DNA of 64,000 bases from Saccharum officinarum. Taxonomy: Eukaryota > Streptophyta > Magnoliopsida > Poales > Poaceae. Positions 10,191 through 20,756 of the stretch are shown in pieces; the stretch's first letter is position 1; every line of letters starts with the position of its first letter. Made by a program: the position numbers and the translations under genes. The stretch covers positions 17,278,214 through 17,342,213 of the forward strand of contig CM036188.1 in NCBI GenBank assembly GCA_020631735.1, read 5' to 3'. The notes beneath the pieces are model-generated. The model did not search any database, was not told the DNA's origin, and worked only from the letters and a program-made list of their open reading frames with translations.

Positions 10191-13100
10191 AGTTTCTAGT
10201 TGACCAACACCGCAGTGGTACTTTTTGATTCAGGTGCTTCGCATTCCTTTATCAGTCCTAAGTTTGCATCTAAATTTGCACACAAGTTGCATACTGTTGA
10301 AGGTGTGGGTTATTGTATTAGCGCTGCAAGTGGGAATATTTCCACAAACAAAGTAGTGGGAACCTTAAGTTTGAGATAGAAGGGCGAAGTTATTCGCTTG
10401 CCCTATTGGTTTTACCTGGTTTAGACATAGATGTTATCTTGGGCATGAATTGGATGAGTCAGAATGGGGTACTCATTGACACATCCGCTCGGGTAGTTAT
10501 GCTCAGAGATCCTACAGATCAAAAAGGTTTTCTAGTACAACTTCCAGAAAGGTTGAATTGTCGGGGGAAATTCATGCTGTGCAAGCAAAGGCGTTGGCCG
10601 AAATTCCAGTAGTAAATGATTTCCGGACGTTTTCCCGATGATTTGCCGGGACTCCCTCCGGATCGGATGTGGAGTTTAAAATCGAGTTGTTGCCTGGCAC
10701 CGCACCATCTCTAGGAGACCCTATAGGATGCCTCCAAATGAACTAGCTGAACTTAAGGTGCAATTGAATGAACTTTTGAAGAAAGGTTGATTATCCCAGT
10801 TCATCGCCGTGGGGATGTCCTGCTATCTTTGTAAAGAAGAAGGATCAGTCGTTGCGGATGTGCGTAGATTATAGACCTCTCAATGCAGTCACTGTCAAAA
10901 ATAAGTACCTTCTACCGCGAATCGACATCTTGTTCGATCAGTTGTCTAAAGCTAAAGTTTTCTCAAGATCGATCTAAGATCGGGCTACCATCAAATTAAA
11001 TTCGCCGGAAGATGTTCCAAAGACAGCCTTTTCTACCAGATACGGTCTTTATGAGTATTTGTTATGTCTTTCGGCTTGACAAATGCCCCGCACACTTCAT
11101 GTACTTGATGAATTCGGTGTTTATGCCTGAATTGGACAAGTTTGTGGTGGTATTTATTGATGACATCTTGGTATATTCTGTGAATGAGGAGGATCACGCT
11201 GAACATCTGCGTATAGTCCTCACAAGACTGCGTGAACATCAACTATATGCAAAGTTCAGTAAGTGCGAATTCTGGCTTCGTGAAGTACCTTTCCTTGGGC
11301 ATGTGTTGTCCGATGGAGGAATTATGGTGGACCCGCCAAGGTACAGGAAGTACTGAACTGGAAGGCTCCTATCTCGGTTCACGAGGTCGAAGTTTTCTTG
11401 GGTTGGCTGGCTATTATCGTCGCTTCATCCCGGATTTCTCCAAAATAGCCAAACCCATGACTCGGTTGCTGCAAAAAGACACCAGGTTTGTCTGGACTCC
11501 TGAGTGTGATGCGGCTTTTCACCAACTGCGAACCCTCCTAACTCAGCTCCGGTTTTGGCACAACCGAATATCGAGAAACCATTTGATGTTTATTGTGATG
11601 CCTCAGGCATAGGTTTGGGAGGCGTTTTGATGCAGGAAGGCCGAGTAATTGCATATACCTCGCGACAACTTCGGAAGCATGAGGTGAATTATCCAACGCA
11701 TGACTTAGAACTGGCTGCAGTTGTTCATGCTTTGAAAGTCTGGCGGCATTATCTGCTGGGAAATGTCTGCAATATCTACACCGATCATAAAAGCCTCAAA
11801 TACATCTTCACTCAACCGAGCTAAATATGCGTCAGAGAAGATGGCTCGAGTTGATTAAAGATTATAATCTTCAAGTACACTATCACCCAGGCAAGGCAAA
11901 TGTGGTTGCGGACGCTTTAAGCGTAAGTCTCATTGCCATTTCTTAATTGAAACTGATTTTTACCAATCTCGCTGTTACATCCGGCAGTCCTGTACAACAT
12001 CACTGTCAGTGGTACTCTCGAAATAGAATCATTGAGCTCCAAAAGACTGACACGGGTATCTTTCACATAAAACGGAGGATGAATGAAGAAGAGACTAGCA
12101 TTTCAGGTTAGATGACAAAGGTGTGCTGTGGTTTAAGGATAGGTTAGTGGTACCTAAGGACCGAGAGCTTAGAGGTCAGATCCTGTCCGAAGCACATTCG
12201 TCCAAGTTGTCCATCCATCCGGGTAGTAATAAGATGTATTATGATTTGAAACCCTTTATTGGTGGACCAAGATGCGGAAAGAGATAGCTGCATATGTTGC
12301 TAGATGTGACACCTGTTGCAGAGTTAAAGCTGTGCACATGAAAGCTGGGCTACTTCAGCCACTTTCCATTCCAGGCTGGAAATGGAAGAGATAAGTATGG
12401 ATTTCATTGTCGGACTTCCTCCTACTGTCAAAAATCATAACTCTATTTGGGTAATTGTTGATCGTTTGACCAAATCAGCTCACTTCATCCCAGTGAGAGT
12501 GGACTATCGTCCCACTGACTATGCTGAGTTGTACTTCAATCAGATAGTCCGGCTTCATGGGATACCTCGTACTATCGTTTCTGATCGTGGTCCCCAGTTC
12601 ACTGCTCGCTTTTGGGAGCATTTGCATCACCTTCTGGGAACCAAGTTAGTGAGAAGCTCTGCTTATCACCCCAGACATCGGGACAGACAGAACGAGTTAA
12701 CCAAATCTTGGAAGATCTGTTGCGAGCATGCGTCATTTCATCCAAGGGTTCTTGGGAAAATGGTTACCTTTAGCCGAATTCTCGTACAATAACAGTTATC
12801 AAGAGAGTATTAAGATGGCCCCATTCGAAGCTTTGTACGGTCGAAAGTGTCGAACTCCACTAAACTGGGTAGAAGCTGGGGAAAGAAGGTATTATGGCAT
12901 TGATTTTGTCCAGGAAGCCGAGGAACAAGTCCGTACCATCCAAAAACACATGGCTGCAGCACAAGCGAGACAGAAAAGCTATGCGGATCGTCGTAGAAAA
13001 CCACTCGAATTTGAAGTTGGAGACTTCGTTTATTTGAAGGTTTCTCCAATGAAGAGTGTCCAACGTTTTGGTGTTAAGCGGAAACTTGCACCAAGATACG

Positions 13101-13492
13101 TGGGTCCTTTCCAGATCATAGGCAAGAGTGGAGCTGTTGCGTACAAAATCCAGTTGCCTCCTGAGATGAGAGCCATATTCAACGTTTTCCACGTATCTCA
13201 GCTTAAAAAGTGTCTTCGGGTTCCTGAGGAACAAGTTCCTTTAGGTGATATCAGGCTGGAATCCGACCTAACCTATGAAGAAAAGCCAGTCCGAGTGATC
13301 GATACTCAGGAACGAGTAACTCGAAGTAAAGTGGTTAAGTGGTACAAAGTGATGTGGAGTAATCAGGGAAGTGAGAGTGATGCTACGTGGGAACGGGAGG
13401 ACTATTTGCGGGATGGTTATAAGGAATTCTATGAAAAATGGTACGCTTTCCAAATCTCGGGACGAGATTTTTATAAGGGGGGAGGGCTGTAA
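10190..13492 (+). pseudogene. pol: pol with chromodomain, E1 internal copy 2
   Basis: Retropepsin FDSGASHSF near 10224, [11 protein letters not shown] near 11154, RNase H VYCDASG near 11588 and TDHKSLKY near 11780, integrase core MDFIVGLP near 12397 and SDRGPQF near 12577. The long final frame (12728-13492) holds the integrase C-terminal part (GPFQIIGKSGAVAY, FHVSQLKKCL) and a chromodomain at about 13270-13440 (VKWYKVMWSNQG, ATWERED). The last residues read through the polypurine tract as KGGGL, and the TAA stop lies inside the first bases of the 3' LTR. In chromoviruses the C-terminal chromodomain directs integration through histone marks. Frame breaks before 12700 are mostly C- or G-run errors. 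Confidence 0.9.
13475..13487 (+). promoter_or_regulatory. E1 polypurine tract
   Basis: AAGGGGGGAGGG (then C) lies directly before the LTR start TGTAACAC. It is the expected primer for plus-strand DNA synthesis. It is also translated as the last codons of pol. Confidence 0.9.
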
Positions 13493-16400
13493 CACTTCAA
13501 GTGTTTAGTCCTTAATTGCATTGCATTTGCATGGCATAGGCATAAGCATGCATCATTCATGTTGTTATTTTATGTGATGCAACACATGTGATTATTTTAG
13601 GGTTTGTTTGGTTTATTTCATGAAGTACTTGATAGTTGGTGTAACAAAAAGGTAAGGTAGCCAATCATGACCTTCAACACCTTAGTTATACTTAGGGTAA
13701 CATTTGGAACAAGGTTCATGTTGACCAAAATTACTAAATTGCCCTCCAAGAGAAGTTTGACCACCCTTTGACCCTAGAAGGCCCTAGTTTGACCAATTAG
13801 AAAGTCTAATTTAGAGACCTTGCATGGAAGAGCACCCTTAAGCAAAGTTGTAGAGAATTTCATGAGGAACAAAAGTTCCAATGTGGCCATCTCATGAAAA
13901 TGATCAGAGCATGCTAAAAAATGGCCCACAAGTCAGCTTGAGTGGGAATCAACACTTAGAAAAATTCTAAGTCTGGAAATTGGACTTTTCAGTTTCACTG
14001 TACCTCACTTTAGCAACTTGTAACTCACCAACTAGGCCAAACCAGTCTTTGAGCCAATTGACAAAGTTGTTGTCCACACATAGCTCTACAACTTTGTCAA
14101 TATCATCATCACCTGGTTCTCAATAGTTTAGGAGATATAATGTCTTGAAGTTAGGGTTTCAGTCGGCATAATGACTGAAACTAAGTTTCAGTTTCATCAA
14201 GCACCACTTTGGAGCTCTGTAGTTTCAAATCTAGGCCGAACCAGCCCAAACTCCAATTGACAAACTTGTAGACCTCATGTAGCTCTACAAAATTGGTGTA
14301 ATCATCTTCGACTAACTCGAGCTGGTTTAGGAGATATTCTTCGTTGAAATCACGCTGTCAGTCATCGAATGACAGTCTTCATTCAGTCGAACCCGACTTC
14401 GTCGTCTGTCGTGGCCGACCGGAGGCAGGGCCGCAGCGACGCGTGGGGGCTCGGTGGCGGCCATGCGCCGGCCGTGGTCCCACTGGTCAGTCCACCGAAC
14501 CTACAAGGTCGCCACGCCGCACCAGAGCTGCCCCAGTTCCTCTCCCTCCCTCATTCGGCTTCGACACAAAGAAAACTGAGCCGCCATTGCCGCCCCCTCT
14601 CCGGCGAGCTCGTGCCCGCTCACCACCGCATCGCAGTCCACCAGACCTCGCCACTCCCTCCGCCTCACCACCCTCCATCTCCTTGACCCACCAAAGCCCG
14701 TGATTTGACTCGAGGTGAGCCGCATTTCCTTCTTCCCCATCTCCGAGAGGTCGCCGGAGCCCGCCATGGGACCTCACCGTGGTCGGGGTGCTTCGGGTCT
14801 CCCTCCGTCCTCCCTTCTTAGCAAAATGGATCCGCCTAGCTGCGGTGAAGCTCGCACCGAGCCTAGACCGCACCGTGCATCTTCACCGGCGACGGCGCGC
14901 CGCCACCGGACACCACCGGCCGCCGCTCGCGGTGACCAGCCCCTTCCACCCCATCCCCATCCGTTCCACGAGCACCAATCGACGCACCGGGTGACGGAGA
15001 ACACGAGGCGGTGTCCGATTGGCCGAGCGAGCCCTTCTCCGGCGAGCTCGAGCTCGTCGGAGCTCGCGGGTCTCCGCCTCCCCGGTCTCCGGTCGCTGAC
15101 CGCGGGAGCCCACCTGTCAGTGTCGCGCGCGGGCGGGAGCGCTGCGCGGGCCGCGCGCGCGCGAGTGTGGGCCGCGTTCTTCCGGGCCGGCCCAGTTCAC
15201 CCGAAATGAAATTCGTTTTTATTATTTTGTCACTGATTTTTGTACAAGTTGGAAAAATATAGATCTAGGGTTTTAATGATCCAAAAATCATGAGATAAAT
15301 TTTGTTGGGGTCTTCATGATGTGTAGTATTTTAGAAAAATATAGATCTGGCATGAGATGTTTAAATTCTGTAAGAATTTAATAGATCCTTTAAATGTGTT
15401 TTGGAATGCATGCAAATTTGTTAAATTTATAACTTGAGCTGTAGTGTTCCATAAATCATGAAATTTGGTGGGTAGGTTACTCTATGCTAGCCCTAGCTCT
15501 GGTAAAAATTTGGGCATCAGTGCTTAATTACTTTTCAAGTTATTATGCTATCTTGTTATTCTAGGAAATATTTAAATGAATTTTTGTGATTTTTCTACAT
15601 GTGCAATGTTCATATAACTTTTTGTAGAATGTCTTGGTACCCTAGAGTGTCCAAGAAAATTAAGAAATCTGTTGTTTGACACTTTTCAATAGGGTTTCCT
15701 ATTTATGCAAAAATCAGCCTTATTAACTTGTGAATTTTGTGTAGGGAGTTTCTGTGAATAAAACTTGTTCAAATTTTTACTGTGGTCTCTTTTTGGGTCA
15801 GAGAGTCCCCTATAATTTTTGTAGAATTTTAGGAGCAGTTTACACCTATGTTTGAAATTCCACTTAATTACTTAAGTAAATTGAGAAATGGGTTTAAATA
15901 AATGTTCTAGGTGGGCACACCTTACTTTCTGGTGTCTTTGTGATATTTGTGAACTTGTAGTAGTATTAGTTTGGTCTTAGAGAATGTTGGCCACATCAAT
16001 AAATATTTAACCTTGGTAATTTAGGTTTTCTGGACAGCTGGTAGTAATTCTAAATTTGGCTTTGATAAAATTGGTTGCTGGAAAACTTGTAAATACCAAA
16101 GTTGGAGTAAACTTGATGAACTAGCTTGTGTTAAATTTTGGAAGCATTTGGCTTAGTAGTTTGGGAGTTACTATTGTTTAAAGTGGCAGTTCAAAATCTG
16201 CTATTCTCTGTGTTGGAGAAGACAGATTCTGGAACTTGTGAAGTTTAACATGGAAAACTTAGGAGTTTGGAGTTGAGGTCTGAAAATGAATTGTAGTGCA
16301 TTTCTTAGGCTTTCCAGATTGTCTTAGATCATATCTTTTGGAATTGTAAATCTTCAGTTGTGATAAAAACAAGTAGCTGCTGTCCAGAATGCTTACTGTG

Positions 16401-18316
16401 GTGTTTTGCTGATTTATATGGTGTAATATCCTAAGACATGCTACTTTTGTAATTGTTAGGTGTTAGGGCCTTAACTGAGGATGAGCAGCTTTATCTTAGG
16501 TTAAGTAGATTAGGTGAGTACTTCTCTACTAGAGAAGAGATTTGCACGTACTAGTAAAATAACTTGAATAGAGTATTTTATTCTGAAATGCATTTCATTC
16601 CGAGCATGTTGCACCCATTTATGCATCCATTATATTTATTGTGCATTCATGCAATAGGTGCACCGGAGGGGGTAACACTCCTCGAGTTCGAACAAGCGAT
16701 ACCGGAGGAGGTGCTGAGTCAACCGGAGGAATTAGCAGAAGAACCCAACGTCGGGGAAGCTCCGTCAGAAGATCTACCCGAGTGCCCTGACCACCGGCCT
16801 TCAACTTTTCTGAAAGGCAAGCCCCGGTGCATGCTGAACCATCGTTTTATAAATTAATCTTGAGTACTTTTAATTGTTTACTGCATTAAGTGGTAGGAGT
16901 TATATGAAAACACTTGTTGCATTATACCTGTCCTTGTCCAGATATCGTACTTAATCCTATATTAGGTTTAGGCACGTGTCAATGCTTAGCCCTGCTTAGT
17001 ACGGTAGAAGTCGGGTGATTTCCGGTCATCCGCGAGATATAGGGCTGGGTCGCGAGTGGCTTATGGCTATCGTGATGGAACCATGCTTTAAAATGAAGTT
17101 GAGACCGGGCGGGAGTTCGATGGTACAGCCGCAAGACACTTCACGTCTTGGGTGTGGAGCCATGCCCGTCTGAGTCGTTTAAGGACCGATTCGCTGTACG
17201 TCCTTGAGTCATGTTGAACGCAGTCTAACACTTAGTTGGCCGGATAAGTCGTTCCGACCGCGAAGCCGAGTAATGTGGTTCAGGCCGGGAATCGAATGGT
17301 AGGTTGCTTCTTGGAGGAGAGAAAGGATGTGCTTGGGGACATTGGCGTGAGACCAAGGGGGGTTAGAGTCCCTATCACCTGGCAGAGTGTCGCCCTTGGG
17401 GTCGCGACATTATTCGGACCCGCGATTCCTGAATCATATGAAACGGTGGCCTGTGCGACCCTGGCAGGGGTCTGCACGGTGAGTGTTAGAAATACCCCTC
17501 CAGCTGGATAGGAATTCGATTCGAATCGCCGTCGCTCCCGGTTAGTGAGCACTTGACTTGAGCAGCGGCAACGTAGAACTCATTAAATGAACTGGTGGTT
17601 AAGGGAATGATACAATGTTGCCATAATGATATACCTGCTATGGATATAATAATCATGTTGTTTGATTATAATCAAGTGTATGTTTAGTACAGGTGCTAAG
17701 ATAGATGACAGGTAAATGCTAAAAATACTGCTAGTACAGGTGACAAGAGTTTAAATTACTTATGCCTTTATGCAAAATGTTATATCAGCTAGCCTCTTGT
17801 GTAAGCCTTGCATAATCCTTGGTGTCACTTTATTTCTGGTTTCCGACGGGTAAGTCTAGCTGAGTACATTCCAGTACTCAGGGTTTATTCCCTCCTGTTG
17901 CAGATGACATGCTTTATCAGGGATTCTGCAAGACGTGTCTCCACCCTGCGGGTGATGATGACTAGGTCACTTGGGCGTGATCATCTTTATGTACTTTCCT
18001 CATGCTTTTGCGGGTTGTCGATCATCCAGACTGGCAGTATTTAATTAACTAGTGTGAGTTATGCTTCCGCTACTTTCAAACTTGGTTTGTAATAATTGCT
18101 ACTCCGTTTGTGTAAACTTATTTCAGCACTATTTGTGAAATGTAACGTATGATGTTGTATGTTGAATGATGCGATCCTGGTTGTAAGCAGTTTGGTTTGA
18201 AATCCTTCGTGATTTCGATTGACTACCGGGATTATATGGGCTCAAGTTCGAAAATTTGAGCGCTTCGGCGCTTGTTTTTGTACTTGTGCTCTTATAATTT
18301 GGTCGGTTCTGTTACA
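13488..18316 (+). repeat. E1 3' LTR, complete (4829 bp)
   Basis: Starts TGTAACACTT after the polypurine tract and ends GTTACA before MITE sequence. Bases 16206-18316 match the partial 5' LTR. It contains a GC-rich segment at 14344-15210 and otherwise AT-rich non-coding sequence. If AGATT (18317-18321) is the TSD, the same five bases should precede the 5' LTR outside the window. Confidence 0.95.
14344..15210 (+). other. GC-rich segment inside E1 LTR
   Basis: About 870 bases of high GC with overlapping open frames on both strands. Frames rich in P, R, A and S on both strands are expected by chance in such sequence. The gypsy LTRs of E6 and E7 carry a comparable GC-rich segment, and there a TATA box lies just upstream in transcription sense. 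I therefore read it as promoter/leader sequence rather than a gene. Confidence 0.55.
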
Positions 18317-18443
18317 AGATTCGTCTCGTGGTTTCTAACCAAACTGTGTAATTAATTTTTTTTCTACATTTAGTACTTTATGTATATATTTAAATATTCG
18401 ATGCGACGGGACGAAAAATTTTTAGGTGGAACTAAACAGCCCC
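18317..18443. mobile_element. Tourist-like MITE, right half (interrupted by E1)
   Basis: Contains the family motifs GATTCGTCTCG and CTACATTTAGTACTTTATG and ends GGAACTAAACAGCCCC, a typical Tourist terminal sequence. The left half should lie upstream of E1 outside the window. The E1 LTR boundary falls exactly at its start. Confidence 0.8.
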
Positions 18444-18633
18444 TAGTATTATCGACCTCGGACGGAGGCACGCAAGGCACGGGTAGTTGAAGCTCTGACA
18501 CCGTCTTTTCAATACGCACTACCAGATGATCCCAATCTCTATTGACGTGTCACGAACTACCCAGTGGTTCGGTGGTCAGGGCCCTCGGTGGGAGCGCCAC
18601 CCATTTCGCAGTCACAGATTTGGACTGTGGTTA

Positions 18634-18876
18634 GGCACTGTTTAGTTTCCCAAAAATTTTGTAAAATTTTTCAGATTCCCCGTCACATCGAATCTTTAAA
18701 CACATGCATGAAGCATTAAATATAGATAAAAAATAAAATTAATTACACAGTTTAGACGAAATGGACGAGACGAATCTTTTAAGCCTAATTAGACCATGAT
18801 TGGACACTAATTGCCAAATAACAACGAAACTTGCTACAGTGCCATTTTGCAAAAATTTTCGGATCTAAACCAGCCC
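18634..18876. mobile_element. Tourist-like MITE (PIF/Harbinger), 243 bp
   Basis: Begins GGCACTGTTTAG and ends GATCTAAACCAGCCC, imperfect inverted ends, flanked by TTA on both sides (18631-18633 and 18877-18879). Internal motifs CACATCGAATCTTTAAAC and GACGAATCTTTTAAGCC are shared with its neighbours. Non-coding. Confidence 0.85.
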
Positions 18877-18879
18877 TTA

Positions 18880-19110
18880 GTTCCATTGAAAAGTGCACTA
18901 TAAAAAAAAGATTTTCCGTCACATAAAATTTGCGATACATATATGGAATACTAAATGTGGATAAAATCAAAAACTAATTGTACAGTTTGGTTGTACTTTG
19001 CGAGACGAACGTTTTGAGCCTAGTTAGTCAACGGTTGAACAATTATTACCAAATACAAACGAAATGCTGCAGTAAATTTTGTCACCCCAAATTCAGAAAC
19101 TACACACAGC
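18880..19110. mobile_element. Diverged Tourist-like MITE
   Basis: Shares internal motifs with its neighbours (TCACATAAAATTTGCGATACA, GCGAGACGAACGTTTTGAGCC, CAACGGTTGAACAATTATTACC). The left terminus is unclear because it abuts the previous MITE; the right end is near ACACACAGCC. Limits are approximate. Confidence 0.6.
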
Positions 19111-19119
19111 CTTGATTAA

Positions 19120-19350
19120 GGGGGTGTTTGGTTGGAGGAGTTAAAGTTTAACAAATACTGTAGCACTTTCGTCTTATTTGACAAAAAGTTTCCAATCTTA
19201 GACTAATTAGGCTTAATAGATTCGTCTCGTAAATTACTCCTAATCTGTGCTGACATGCATACAATTAGTCTACATTTAGTACTCCATGCATTTGAGGGAA
19301 CATTGATGTGATGGGAGTTAAACTTTAACAAACCCAAACCAAACGGGGCC
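19120..19350. mobile_element. Tourist-like MITE, 231 bp
   Basis: Begins GGGGGTGTTTGGTT and ends AACCAAACGGGGCC, with TAA on both sides (19117-19119 and 19351-19353). The inner ends AGTTAAAGTTTAACAAA and GTTAAACTTTAACAAA extend the inverted repeat. Non-coding. Confidence 0.88.
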
Positions 19351-19494
19351 TAACTAGTCCATCATGTGCTCTTACATGGGTTAGAATCTTAGATGTAAAT
19401 GTTTGTATTAATATTTACTCTTAAGTATCATGATGACATAAGTAATCATTAGGTTTTAAGCCTACAGCATGTCACTTAAGATTAGGGGGTGTTT

Positions 19495-19712
19495 GGTTCT
19501 CCTTATTTTTTAACACCTAGCACATCGAATATTCAGACACATACATGAAATGTTAAACATAGATTAATTATGAAACTAATTGTACAGACTGAGATTAATT
19601 TACGAGATGAATCTATTAAGCCTAATTAGTCTATTATTAATATCCGAACACTCTATGATCAACCTCATGGTCAACACCTGTTAAAGTTTAACAGGACAAA
19701 CCAAACAGGGCC
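19495..19712. mobile_element. Tourist-like MITE, 218 bp
   Basis: Begins GGGGGTGTTTGGTT and ends AAACCAAACAGGGCC, flanked by TTA on both sides (19492-19494 and 19713-19715). The same subfamily as the MITE at 19120, with diverged interior. Confidence 0.87.
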
Positions 19713-19766
19713 TTACTAATAGAGTTTGATGTGAGATTTGACGTAGGCAACTATGGTGTATACTAA

Positions 19767-20010
19767 GGGCCTGTTTAGATGCCCAAAAACACCCAAAAAT
19801 TTTTACACAGTACTAATCACATCGAATCTTTGGATGCATGTATGGAGCATTAAATGTAGATAAAAAAATAATTAATTGCACAGTTTGTCTGTAAATGTCG
19901 AGACGAATCTTTTGAGCCTAGTTAGTCCATGGTTAGATAATTTTTGCCAAATAACAACGAAAAGTGCTACATGAACTTTTCCCAAAAAAAATTTGGATCT
20001 AAACACGCCC
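19767..20010. mobile_element. Tourist-like MITE, 244 bp
   Basis: Begins GGGCCTGTTTAGATGCCC and ends TTGGATCTAAACACGCCC, flanked by TAA (19764-19766 and 20011-20013). Interior motifs CACATCGAATCTTTGGATGC and GACGAATCTTTTGAGCCTAG place it with the MITE at 18634. Confidence 0.9.
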
Positions 20011-20013
20011 TAA

Positions 20014-20498
20014 CATCCTCCTTTTCTTAAGATGTTTGATTTTTTATCAAACATTTTAATTAAAATTTTTGAAAAATATATATCTTAAGTACGTGTGTGA
20101 GAGAGAGATTTGCATGTTGGCACAATATTTATGTTTACTTTAATCAAATTTTATTGTATTAATATTTATAAAATGAGCAATGGAAAAATATATTTGTGCT
20201 TTATGGTTATTTAATTTTTTTGATAAGCTATTAAATTAACAGTAAGATATAGATCATTTAGATACAAATCTAAATATGTTACTTTATATTATCTTTCATA
20301 ATGGCAATTATAACATCATCTTCTAGAACATTGAGTGCTTAAAATTAAATACAAATATTTATATATATAATTTTTTAGTCAAAATGTGTACACTTATCTT
20401 GAATAACAATTTTCAAAATTTATTATCTTGGAGTATTAAATAACTTAATCACTATGTCATTTACTAAGGGAATAATTTTTATTCTAATATATATACAT
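20014..20498. other. AT-rich spacer, no gene seen
   Basis: Strongly AT-rich with no sustained reading frame or recognisable repeat end. It separates the MITE cluster from the copia LTR. Confidence 0.6.
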
Positions 20499-20621
20499 TG
20501 TTGACAATTATTATTTAGTGATCAATTAGGATTAATCCAAGGAGTGTCTTTTCACCCCTCTCTCTTTTACACCTGTAACCGTCCATATAGGCCTTGCAAT
20601 CCTTTGTAGTGTGTGTGTGTG

Positions 20622-20688
<67 letters not shown>

Positions 20689-20756
20689 CTGTTTATCGGG
20701 AATACAACAGACAATCATTTGTATCAATCGCTTTGTCTCGCTCTCTGCTTCTGACA
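20499..20756 (+). repeat. E2 5' LTR (about 258 bp)
   Basis: Starts TGTTGACAATTATTATTTAG and contains AATTAGGATTAAT and CATATAGGCCTTGCAAT as in short copia LTRs. It probably ends TTCTGACA before CGTTATCACGCACG, a sequence resembling the usual post-LTR primer region in such elements. The right end is uncertain by some bases. An AT microsatellite has expanded inside it. Confidence 0.6.
20609..20687. repeat. (GT)n/(AT)n microsatellite
   Basis: A run of GT dinucleotides passes into about 60 bases of AT with a single phase break near 20660. It lies inside the copia LTR. Open frames of alternating I and Y across it are artefacts. Confidence 0.95.

Larger units (their letters stand above)
1..18316 (+). 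mobile_element. E1: young Ty3/gypsy chromovirus (Tekay-like), 5' end outside window
   Basis: Seen: a partial 5' LTR (1-2112), a primer site, ORF0, gag, pol with a C-terminal chromodomain, a polypurine tract and a complete 4.8 kb 3' LTR. Domain order PR-RT-RNase H-INT-chromodomain and long LTRs fit the Tekay/Del chromovirus lineage. The internal region is present twice around a 100-N gap: 3243-8148 corresponds to 8249-13097. The two LTRs differ over 2.1 kb by only two substitutions and one G-run indel that I could find, so the insertion is recent. The right flank (18317 on) is the second half of a Tourist MITE, so E1 landed inside a MITE. Lineage assignment is from family knowledge, not from a tree. 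Confidence 0.93.

Noticed and set aside
8249..13492. A second, separate retrotransposon nested next to the first
   Set aside because: No LTR or TSD separates the copies; sequence is identical apart from one-base indels and the break coincides with a 100-N gap.
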